Source: JARRLC01 sp050290865 (GTDB lineage: Bacteria > Pseudomonadota > Alphaproteobacteria > Rhizobiales > Rhodomicrobiaceae). Taken from it: a DNA stretch of 5,449 nt. Location: assembly GCA_050290865.1 (NCBI GenBank), contig JBNKIW010000109.1, positions 1 through 5,449 of the forward strand, in the 5' to 3' direction. The translations under genes and the position numbers were made by a program. This document shows positions 1 to 5,449 of the stretch, piece by piece; the first letter of the stretch is position 1; each line of letters starts with the position of its first letter. Under the pieces are notes generated by a model. The model was given only the letters and a program-made list of their open reading frames with translations. It was not told where the DNA came from and made no database searches.

Positions 1-1045
1 AGCGGATTGTTACGGACGTATGAATACCGGTTATAGGTCTGCAGATTGTCGATGTTCTCCACCACCGGATCGGCAGAGAGGAACCGGCCGATCGCGGGCT
101 CGTAGATCCGGCCATTCATGTGCACGAGGCCCACGGGATCGACCTGCTCGTGCCCGGTGAAGCCCCGCGTGGTGATGGAGGTGTCGAAATTGACGATGGC
201 CGGCTCGCTCAACGGCGTCCAGTTGGTTTCGCGCCTTTTGCCGAAGGCATCGAAGCTCATCTGCTGCGCGAGGACGCCGCTGGCATCGGAGATGACATCC
301 ACCGAACCGAGGTGGTCCCGGTGCAGATAGTCGGTCCTGACGGTCTCACCGCCACCCGTGAGGGCGGTCCGGGTCATCACCGCAAAATCGCCGATATAGA
401 CCTTCTCATTGACCTCGCTGGAACTGGTTCGGCGCTCATAGGCGCGGTCGGCGACGTAGATTGTGGTGGCGGTGCCCTGGCTGAGCGTCTCATCCACGCG
501 CTTAAAGCGCTTCCGGTCCGGCCCGTAGAAGAAGGAGACGGCGTTGTCGCCCTTGGTCAACAGGGTGGGCATGTCGAAGGCGGTGTATTGCACCCTCCGC
601 CCGTCGCCGGAGACCATGTTGCCATTGGCATCATAGCAATAGCTGGCATTCTTGACGCCGGAGATCTGTGTCACCGCATGCGGGCCGGCGAAGCCTGACG
701 AACAGGCGGCATCTGGCTGGCCGTAGCTGTAGGTGCCGACATCGGATTTGCTCAGGATATTGCCATTGACCGAATAGGTCAGCGTCACCGTCGTCGGCGT
801 CTGGCCCGACTGGGCGGTATCGATCTGAACGAACCGGTTCAGATCGTCATAGGTGAAGTCCTCCGTTAGATCTTGCCGCTTGTCCTTCCGCTGCGTCAGA
901 TTGCCGAGGAAGTCCTTGGTGTAGGCCAGATCCTGGATGATGTTGGTGCCTTTGAGCGAATAGATGCCCGTGAGGGCGCCGTATCCCTGACCTCGCTGAC
1001 CGCACCCTGAGCATCATAGACATTGGTCACCGCCAGACCGGATAT
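1..1045 (-). pseudogene. Rhs/YD-repeat protein, C-terminal core fragment, 5'-truncated and frameshifted, running off the left edge
   Basis: Read on the minus strand, 980 down to 1 is one open frame with clear Rhs core features: a YD repeat (SYCYDANGNM, near 640-610), FFYGPDRKRFKRV (near 530-490), the YLHRDHLGSVDVISDASG segment (near 328-275), and the family-defining GLVHMNGRIYEPAIGRFLSADP (near 132-67) followed by YNRYSYVRNNP. In intact Rhs proteins this last motif closes the shell, and a variable, often toxic, tip follows; here the tip lies outside the window. Upstream, Rhs-like sequence (VTNVYDAQGAVSEVRDT, 1030-980) is in a different frame. Adding one base near 981 would restore DTGALTGIYSL. 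That upstream frame meets a TAG at 1048-1046, and I see no Rhs similarity beyond it. With no start codon, shell N-terminus or signal sequence, this is a remnant or displaced Rhs tail rather than a full gene. Rhs family assignment is certain; pseudogene status is inferred. Confidence 0.85.
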
Positions 1046-1183
1046 CTATCTGGCGACCATCAGCAGGCGTTTTCGCCGACCTCCCCACTCTGCTTGGCCC
1101 AGGATGAAGGCCAGTCCTGCCTCGTTTGAAAAGAAATCGGCGGCCAGGATGTCGACGGGGGGAACGCTGATGCAGCCGTTCAT
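1046..1183 (-). CDS. doubtful small ORF, 45 residues, unknown
   Basis: An ATG at 1183-1181 opens a 45-residue frame that ends at the TAG at 1048-1046. It begins MNGCISVPPVDILAADF and ends in a basic tail, GGRRKRLLMVAR. The amino-acid make-up is plausible, with a hydrophobic LAFILG stretch, but I recognise no family. There is no well-placed Shine-Dalgarno sequence: a GGGGG run directly abuts the ATG. The same frame resumes as Rhs-like sequence right after the stop, so the frame could be the edge of whatever sequence replaced the upstream Rhs part. It may equally be a chance frame in a 363-base stretch (1049-1411) where I find no other candidate gene. The longer frames on either strand here have no family resemblance. 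Confidence 0.2.
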   Translation of the reverse strand: MNGCISVPPVDILAADFFSNEAGLAFILGQAEWGGRRKRLLMVAR

Positions 1184-1411
1184 CCCCCATCAAGAGACGT
1201 TCTTCCGCGAAGAAAAACGAGGAGCCGCTTTGGCCTGTCGCGATGCAAGGCGCACACGCTCTGAGCCTGAAATGCCGGAGATGGCCAATGGCAGCTATCA
1301 CCACACATCGGCTATCCGTATGAGGTGAGTACGGGCTTCAGCGGGCAAAGAAGAGGGCGTCAAGGGCGCAACAAGATCGAGACGCATAGCTGCACTGAGC
1401 CGCCGCTGAAG

Positions 1412-1705
1412 CTAATCGATAGGGCTCACCACCGCCGCCATGTCGGGGATCGGCCGCATTCTGTAAGATGCGTTCGCGCACCGGACAATCCACACCGCTT
1501 CGTCCGGCTTCGAGCGCGCAGCGTCCCGCTCGGCGGTCACCGGTCTGTCACAAGGAAAGCCTTGCGTGCGTAACTGAGCAGCAAGCGACTCCGCTGGCGT
1601 CACCTCATCGGTTGCGCCCTTCTGCTGAGCGACGCTGGGGGTGGCGGCAAGTACGACGAGCGCTCCAAACACTGCGGATCCTGTCAATCGGAGGAGAGGG
1701 GCCAT
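1412..1705 (-). CDS. small secreted protein of unknown function
   Basis: This gene encodes a 97-residue protein with a clear Sec-type signal peptide: a short n-region ending in Arg6, a hydrophobic core (about residues 8-21), and a likely cleavage site after SVA (residue 26). The mature part is about 70 residues and has two cysteines, Cys52 (GFPCDRP) and Cys76 (IVRCANASYRMR), that could form one disulfide in the periplasm. The C-terminal motif, VWIVRCANASYRMRPIPDMAA, resembles small hypothetical exported proteins I associate with sphingomonads, but I can name no function. I chose the ATG at 1705 because AAGGA lies seven bases upstream and translation from it begins directly with the signal peptide; the frame stays open further upstream, to 1774, but that extension would bury the signal. 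It stands alone, with no operon partner. Confidence 0.72.
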   Translation of the reverse strand: MAPLLRLTGSAVFGALVVLAATPSVAQQKGATDEVTPAESLAAQLRTQGFPCDRPVTAERDAARSKPDEAVWIVRCANASYRMRPIPDMAAVVSPID

Positions 1706-1775
1706 TCCTGATTCCTTTGGTGCAGTCGCGGGGTTGGTAAGAAATTGGCGGCGACGCCGTCCTTGACTTCTCAAC

Positions 1776-2141
1776 TCAAGATAGAACCCAAAGACATGAA
1801 CTGCAACTCATTGTAGCGCGGCGGCTGTAGCTTTGCCTCCATCTCAACCAATGCCTCTGCTCCGTAACCACTGCGCTCACTGCTGAATCGATGCTCCAGT
1901 AAGAGACGTTCGCTTGATGTTCAAATCGCGATCGCTTTACCGGCAATAAGCTGCCATTGGGTGAATCTGCGTGTGCGTGGCTCTTCGCTCGCTCCGACCG
2001 TTGGCCTAGCCAGATGTCGTCCCGGCGATATCGAAGCGCCGCCGACATGCGTGTACCCGGTTTTGCGCTTTGCAAATCGTTTTGATGTCCTTCCGTGGAA
2101 GGAAATTATGGCAATCGGCGCCGCTGATTCCGCACCGCTTC
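1776..2141. other. gene-free spacer
   Basis: This stretch between the small secreted protein gene and the PIN toxin gene holds no reading frame I can support. Short frames exist on both strands, but none has a ribosome binding site or family resemblance. Its only structure is the inverted repeat at 2088-2103. Stop codons are frequent, and it could be an old intergenic relic. Confidence 0.5.
2088..2103. repeat. short inverted repeat downstream of the PIN toxin gene, possible weak terminator
   Basis: TCCTTCC and GGAAGGA flank a two-base centre and can form a hairpin of six to seven base pairs. It lies about 40 bases beyond the toxin stop codon. In the direction of toxin transcription it is followed by ACATCAAAACG rather than a U-run, so intrinsic termination is uncertain. 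Confidence 0.3.
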
Positions 2142-2564
2142 TCAGGCGGCGTCCCAAGGGTTGATCAGATCGATCCCGCAGTGCAGAAAATCGGCGATGT
2201 TACGGGTGGCAAGCTGAGCTTGATGCGCAAGCGCAATAGCGGCGATCTGCCCGTCGGCCAGCCCCATGGGTCGGCCCGCGCGGCGTCGGTCGGCCATCAG
2301 GTGACCATAGCCAATTGCGGCCTCAACACCAAAAGGAACGACCCGCCCGCGGAAGATCTCCTCGATCATGTGCCGCAAGGCGGCGCGGTATCCCTCCTTC
2401 CGCCGCCCGTCATCGAGCTTCTCGACGCCGAAATGTAATTCGGCCAGGGCAATAGCTGGAATGGCGAGCGTGTCGCCAGGTTGCGCATCGAGCCAACGCA
2501 GAACGGCAGGCTCGGGTGCCGCGCGCATCGTTTCCGACAACACGTTGGTGTCGAGCAGGATCAT
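2142..2564 (-). CDS. vapC: VapC/FitB-type PIN-domain toxin ribonuclease
   Basis: This 140-residue protein is a full-length PIN-domain endoribonuclease of the toxin class, which cleaves RNA in the cytoplasm when its antitoxin is lost. The metal-binding acidic residues expected of the fold are in place: Asp5 in the N-terminal LLDTNVLSE, Glu42 in IALAELHFG, and Asp104 in MGLADGQIAAIA. The C-terminal LATRNIADF, with Asp125, and the closing IDLINPW are also typical. The length matches FitB-like toxins. The start ATG overlaps the antitoxin stop (shared ATGA), indicating translational coupling and co-transcription from the promoter near 2850. Family membership is clear. Whether it should be called vapC or fitB, and its RNA target, cannot be decided from sequence; target specificity varies greatly among close PIN homologues. 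Confidence 0.93.
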   Translation of the reverse strand: MILLDTNVLSETMRAAPEPAVLRWLDAQPGDTLAIPAIALAELHFGVEKLDDGRRKEGYRAALRHMIEEIFRGRVVPFGVEAAIGYGHLMADRRRAGRPMGLADGQIAAIALAHQAQLATRNIADFLHCGIDLINPWDAA

Positions 2565-2809
2565 GAGCCAAGATCGATGGGTTCATGCGGAGTGCGGTCA
2601 CGCTCATCGGCCAAGTCGATCCCGCCGAGCGGCGCGAAAAGCGCACGCAACTGACTGCCGACCGGCGCAACTGGCATCCGCTTTTCCGTCAGCGCATGTT
2701 CGATGATGTCGCGCGCTTCGGCTTCCATGCTTCGCCCATGGACGGCCGCGCGCTCGCGCAGCCTCTGTTTGAGGGCTTCATCGAGATTGCGGATCAAAAG
2801 CTGTGCCAA
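2561..2809 (-). CDS. vapB: FitA/VapB-type ribbon-helix-helix antitoxin
   Basis: This 82-residue partner neutralises the downstream PIN toxin and should repress its own operon. Residues 2-9 (AQLLIRNL) form the DNA-contacting strand of a ribbon-helix-helix fold. Two helices follow, with the family-typical ALKQRLRERAAVHGRSMEAEARDII (residues 12-36). The C-terminal tail (about 50-82) is the toxin-binding part, and an arginine there (Arg70 or Arg72) could reach into the toxin active site as described for FitAB. I place the start at the TTG at 2809 because it gives the canonical MAQLLIRNL N-terminus and has a weak AGAG upstream. A further in-frame TTG at 2836 lies inside the predicted -10 box, so it should not be in the transcript. 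The stop overlaps the toxin start by four bases. Confidence 0.9.
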   Translation of the reverse strand: MAQLLIRNLDEALKQRLRERAAVHGRSMEAEARDIIEHALTEKRMPVAPVGSQLRALFAPLGGIDLADERDRTPHEPIDLGS

Positions 2810-2827
2810 AGTGAGAAACTCTATCGT

Positions 2828-2844
2828 TGATATCAATGATATCA
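2828..2844. promoter_or_regulatory. tandem TGATATCA operator of the toxin-antitoxin operon
   Basis: Two copies of the self-complementary octamer TGATATCA (2828-2835 and 2837-2844) are separated by one base, giving a 17-base near-perfect palindrome. It overlaps the predicted -10 box of the antitoxin gene. It resembles the TGCTATCA/TGATAGCA half-sites reported for FitAB, and fits autorepression by the ribbon-helix-helix antitoxin or the toxin-antitoxin complex. The binding role is inferred. Confidence 0.65.
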
Positions 2845-2865
2845 GCTCAGGGTCCGCGATGTCAA
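2836..2865 (-). promoter_or_regulatory. sigma70-type promoter of the toxin-antitoxin operon
   Basis: On the minus strand a perfect TTGACA (-35, 2865-2860) is followed after 18 bases by TATCAT (-10, 2841-2836), a five-of-six match to TATAAT. Transcription would begin near 2829, leaving a leader of about 20 bases before the TTG start at 2809. The operator palindrome covers the -10 box, so a bound repressor would block polymerase. Confidence 0.6.
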
Positions 2866-3081
2866 ACTATCCACGGCCACCTGATCCTCACATTATCGGT
2901 TCGACAAAAAGGCGCCACACAACCGGCTGCACGCTTCCTGGCACTAACGCAAGATATGGATCGGAAAAAGTTGGACCAAGACCAGTGCACCGTACGATGA
3001 CGACCCCGAGACGTCGCGCGGTACCACGCATCTTGCTTGCCCGGACATAGTGGTGCCCGGATTAATAATCAGCTTGATCGC

Positions 3082-3705
3082 TCAATTCTCCCCGGCGTTC
3101 TCCGCCCAATTCTCCAGCCAGATCGACTGCCGGGCCGTCATGTCCAGCATGCAGGCGGCGCGGACAGGTTGGGCCATCGTTCCCTTGAAGACGAGATGCG
3201 GCACCTCACATGAGGCGTCGCGATAGACGATCCAGGCGCGCTGCACCTTGCGGAACCCTTCCTCGGCTTCCCTGTCGTTGCCGGCTCTCGCCGCTGCCAG
3301 CGCCTTCTGATAGGCTGCATTGAGCCGCGCATCCCAGACCGCATACTCGCGGCTGTGGCATTCGACCATGGCCGCGGTGCTTTCATTGCCCGGCGCGGCA
3401 AGGCAGGCATTGGCGACGATCCCTGCGCAGCTTAGCGGATCGCGGACGGCCTCTTCCTGCACGGCCCTGAGCCGGGCGGCCGGGCTGGTGTCAACCGTCC
3501 CGGACGGTCCCTCAGGCACCCGCCCTGGCGCGTTCTTCTTCACTTGCGCCAGACACGCCTCCACCGCCGCGCGGTCGGCAGGCCGCCCCGTATCGGCGGC
3601 TTCAGCGCCGGACACGCCCCCCACAATCGCACACAACGCCCCCGCCACGAGCAGGAAAGACCGGAAAGCGAAGCTATCATCATGCTTTTTACCCCTGTCA
3701 CGCAT
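3082..3705 (-). CDS. exported LprI/DUF1311-type cysteine-rich protein
   Basis: This 207-residue protein has an N-terminal export signal (hydrophobic SFLLVAGALCAIVGGVSG, about residues 16-33, cleavage likely after AEA at 36) and a C-terminal LprI-N/DUF1311-like domain (about 93-200). The domain shows the usual pattern: a Cys near VECHSREYAVWDARLNAAYQ (116-132), then KVQRAWIVYRDASCE (153-167), then AACMLDMTARQSIWL (183-197). Six cysteines after the signal suggest up to three disulfides in the periplasm. The family is named after a mycobacterial lysozyme inhibitor, but most members have no proven role. The start is uncertain. The ATG at 3705 has only a weak GC-rich site upstream, whereas ATGATG at 3683-3678 has AGGGG eight bases before it but is out of frame with the body (see findings). 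The frame is also open upstream to 3870, without family resemblance. It is transcribed alone. Confidence 0.8.
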   Translation of the reverse strand: MRDRGKKHDDSFAFRSFLLVAGALCAIVGGVSGAEAADTGRPADRAAVEACLAQVKKNAPGRVPEGPSGTVDTSPAARLRAVQEEAVRDPLSCAGIVANACLAAPGNESTAAMVECHSREYAVWDARLNAAYQKALAAARAGNDREAEEGFRKVQRAWIVYRDASCEVPHLVFKGTMAQPVRAACMLDMTARQSIWLENWAENAGEN

Positions 3706-3906
3706 TGCAACCGCCGAATCCGCCGCACCATAACCCGCGCAGGTAAACACAAGGGCAGGAGCGCCAGGGGAGCGCAGAATATCGAGGTTCCAACTCACGG
3801 GGTTGTTCGAGCACACGTCGCGGCGAACGGCAAGCCGCCTGATGGTGGGAGGCAACTCTACGCCTCCCACTGATCGTCAGGAGCGCTTGGCATTTGGCGA
3901 GAAATT

Positions 3907-3931
3907 GCAAAATCGCTCGTAGCACAGAGCG
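3907..3931 (-). terminator. possible weak terminator after the FAH-like gene
   Basis: On the minus strand, CGCTC and GAGCG (3931-3927 and 3918-3914) can pair across an eight-base loop and are followed by ATTTTGC. This lies about 40 bases past the stop of the FAH-family gene. The five-base-pair stem and short T-run make it a weak candidate. Confidence 0.3.
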
Positions 3932-3971
3932 CTGTCAACGGCGCACGGCGCGTCTTGGAGCGGCCACACGC

Positions 3972-4997
3972 TCAGTCTCCTGCGGTTCGCATAGGTTCGA
4001 CGGTCTGCTCTATTGCGCCGAAGATCGAATGTCCATCGGCGTCGTTCATCTCAACGCGCACCGTGTCGCCGAACTTCAGGAGCGGAGTCTTCGGCCCGCC
4101 CTGCTGGAGGATTTCGGCCGCGCGCAATTCTCCGAGGCTTGAATAGCCCAGCCCGCCGTCGGCGATCGCCTTTCCCGGTCCGCCATCGGCATCCCGGCTG
4201 GACACCGGGCCCGAACCGATGATCGTGCCCGCTGCCAGGGGGCGGGTCTTCGCCGCATGGACGATCAGCGCGGGGAAATCGAAAGTCATATCGGTGCCCG
4301 CATTGGCCTTGCCGATGAGTTTGCCGTTCACCGCCACATTGAGCGGCAAATGCAGCTTGCCGTCGTGCCATGCTGCACCCAGTTCATCCGGCGTTACCGC
4401 CACCGGTGAGTGAGCGGAAGGCGGCCTGGACTGGAAAAAGCCGAAGCCGTTGGCAAAGTCGCCGGAAATCAGGGCGCGAAAGGCGAGGGTGTTGGCCAGC
4501 ATGACGAGGCAGATGGCCGCAGCGGCTTCCTCGCGGCCCGCCCCGATCGGCACGTCCCCGACGACAACTGCCACCTCGCCCTCGATATCGATACCGTAGT
4601 CCTCAGCTGCCGCGACGATGGGCGCACGCGGATCGAGGAATGCGCCCGAGCAGCCCTGATATATCATAGGCTCGGTCAGCAGAGTTTCCGGCAGCGACAC
4701 CTTGTGCGCCTTCCGCACCACCTCTACGTGGTTCACAAAGGCCGCCCCTCCCACTCGCTGATAAGCGCGTGGCAACGGCGAATGCGCATCATGCTCACGG
4801 AAACGTTCGGCCGGCACGGCGCCAACTTCGAGGCCGTAAGCAAGATCGGCAAGGCGCGGCGCGACATGGAGCCAGTCGTCCAGTGCGTCCTGCAAAGTGG
4901 ACGCTATCGGGCGCGCTGATATGTAGCGCGTGACATCGCGGCTGACGACGACAAGCTTTCCGTCACGAGTGCGGTCCTTGAGAGAGGCGAGCTTCAT
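3972..4997 (-). CDS. fumarylacetoacetate hydrolase family protein with altered active site
   Basis: This 341-residue protein matches the longer FAH-like family end to end. It has the N-terminal MKLASLKDRTRDGKLVVVSRD, FVNHVEVVRKAH (87-98), IYQG (112-115), IDIEGEVAVVVGDVP (136-150), GFGFFQSRP (184-192), MTFDFPALIVHAAKTRPLAAG (237-257), and SSRDADGGPG (266-275). These enzymes cleave C-C bonds in acylpyruvate-type substrates, using a metal, in breakdown of tyrosine or other aromatics. The putative catalytic His90 and the metal-binding pair Glu139/Glu141 are present. However, the usual Asp in the ND motif is Thr170 (ANTLAFR), the Asp seven residues before the His is Gly83, and the Lys of QSKP is Arg191. 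It may be inactive or changed in function. The ATG at 4997 gives the standard family N-terminus, although only a weak site (GGAC) precedes it. No neighbouring gene belongs to an aromatic degradation pathway, so the substrate cannot be inferred. Confidence 0.9.
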   Translation of the reverse strand: MKLASLKDRTRDGKLVVVSRDVTRYISARPIASTLQDALDDWLHVAPRLADLAYGLEVGAVPAERFREHDAHSPLPRAYQRVGGAAFVNHVEVVRKAHKVSLPETLLTEPMIYQGCSGAFLDPRAPIVAAAEDYGIDIEGEVAVVVGDVPIGAGREEAAAAICLVMLANTLAFRALISGDFANGFGFFQSRPPSAHSPVAVTPDELGAAWHDGKLHLPLNVAVNGKLIGKANAGTDMTFDFPALIVHAAKTRPLAAGTIIGSGPVSSRDADGGPGKAIADGGLGYSSLGELRAAEILQQGGPKTPLLKFGDTVRVEMNDADGHSIFGAIEQTVEPMRTAGD

Positions 4998-5053
4998 TAT
5001 ACGGTCCGTTTTGCTGAGGGCTGTTGTGGTCGGGCCCCCTTATCACACCGCTG

Positions 5054-5396
5054 ATGAAATTGCTCAAACAAACCGAGCCAACTCTGGTTTCAACAGACCG
5101 TCGGAGTAATACGAGAAGACTGCCAAATCGACAGCAGTGGCTCGCCGACGGACAGCCAAAGGCGGGCGAAGTCCTGATCAGGGTTCGTGCAAAGTCCGTC
5201 TGCGCGGCGGGCTGGCACCTTCGCAGTTTCGCGGTTCCCGCGGGCTTCGACTTGATCACCCGGCTTTTTTTCGGCATTTGGCGGCCGAGATGGTTCGTAC
5301 TGGGAATTGAGCTAGCCGGGGAGGTTGAACCCATCGGCAAGTCGGTCACGAAATTCAAGTATGGGGACTAGGCCGAAGTTTTCACTTGGCGGTTAC
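5054..5396 (+). pseudogene. medium-chain dehydrogenase/zinc-type alcohol dehydrogenase, decayed N-terminal fragment
   Basis: From about 5150 the plus strand encodes a recognisable start of a medium-chain dehydrogenase/reductase (quinone-oxidoreductase-like) catalytic domain: QPKAGEVLIRVRAKSV, then WHLRSFAVPAGFDLITRLFFG, then LGIELAGEVEPIGKSVTKFKYGD. In intact members GD is followed directly by a segment such as EVF. Here TAG GCC (5369-5374) stands between GD and EVF, giving an early stop after about 115 codons of a protein that should exceed 300. Just after, the frame reads TWRLLQP, while the +1 frame reads FSLGGY, close to the family's GGYAEY region, which suggests a further frameshift near 5380. 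The N-terminus before residue 40 does not match the family and has no convincing ribosome binding site; 5054 is simply an in-frame ATG. No cofactor-binding Rossmann part is visible before the window ends at 5449. Decayed status is well supported. Confidence 0.75.
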
Positions 5397-5449
5397 TTCA
5401 ACCCACTGATATCGTTTGATTTTTCAAAATACGGATCACTCGGCGCTGG

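Noticed and set aside
120..698. Long plus-strand reading frame of 192 codons
   Set aside because: It lies antisense to the Rhs core, which shows clear family motifs; the plus frame has no recognisable domain or ribosome binding site and is a high-GC shadow frame.
1192..1911. The 11-mer AAGAGACGTTC occurs at 1192-1202 and again at 1901-1911
   Set aside because: Similarity does not extend on either side, and a few 11-base repeats are expected by chance in 5.4 kb.
2070..2438. Plus-strand reading frame opposite the PIN toxin gene
   Set aside because: The minus strand carries a complete PIN domain with its catalytic acids; the plus frame is a shadow.
2834..2836. Upstream TTG as the antitoxin start (91 residues)
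   Set aside because: It falls inside the predicted -10 box and operator, and adds residues absent from the usual family N-terminus.
2703..3050. Plus-strand frame crossing the toxin-antitoxin promoter into 2866-3050
   Set aside because: Its first half is antisense to the antitoxin gene. The second half, from an ATG at 2860, shows no family resemblance and no Shine-Dalgarno sequence.
3038..3061. Direct repeat TGCCCGGA at 3038-3045 and 3054-3061 downstream of the LprI-like gene
   Set aside because: Only eight bases, direct rather than inverted, with no T-run, so it supports neither a terminator nor an element end.
3320..3733. Plus-strand reading frame opposite the LprI-like gene
   Set aside because: The minus strand carries the conserved cysteine pattern and export signal; the plus frame has neither.
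4410..4919. Plus-strand reading frame of 169 codons
   Set aside because: It is antisense to the conserved FAH-family gene and shows no family resemblance.

Overview
The window is high-GC DNA that reads like an alphaproteobacterial chromosome. A sphingomonad-type genome is my best guess, from the style of the small secreted proteins, the FitAB-like toxin-antitoxin pair and the FAH-family protein. This is inference; there is no rRNA, tRNA or other taxonomic marker here. I see no CRISPR array, recognisable transposase, origin or attachment site.

Layout, left to right. (1) 1-1045, minus strand: the C-terminal half of an Rhs/YD-repeat protein. It leaves the window on the left before its variable tip, is cut off at its 5' side near 1045, and has a one-base frameshift near 980. 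It looks like an orphan or decaying Rhs tail. (2) 1046-1411: no firm gene, only a doubtful 45-residue reading frame. (3) 1412-1705, minus: a small secreted protein of unknown function. (4) 1706-2141: no gene beyond a possible weak hairpin. (5) 2142-2809, minus: a toxin-antitoxin operon, with a ribbon-helix-helix antitoxin followed by a PIN-domain ribonuclease toxin that overlaps it by four bases. A promoter with a tandem TGATATCA operator sits directly upstream. (6) 2866-3081: nothing recognised. (7) 3082-3705, minus: an exported, cysteine-rich LprI/DUF1311-type protein whose true start may be obscured by a one-base lesion. (8) 3972-4997, minus: a full-length fumarylacetoacetate-hydrolase-family protein that appears to lack several expected active-site residues. 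(9) 5054-5449, plus: the decayed N-terminal part of a medium-chain dehydrogenase, with an in-frame stop and a likely frameshift.

No shared pathway links these genes. The toxin-antitoxin pair is the only clear operon. The Rhs tail, the toxin-antitoxin pair, the broken dehydrogenase and the long gene-poor spacers together suggest an accessory region with a history of rearrangement and decay. I did not find a convincing undescribed multi-gene system. The most unusual points are the altered active site of the FAH-like protein, the truncated Rhs module, and the compact operator/promoter of the toxin-antitoxin pair, which also fixes the antitoxin start at a TTG codon.
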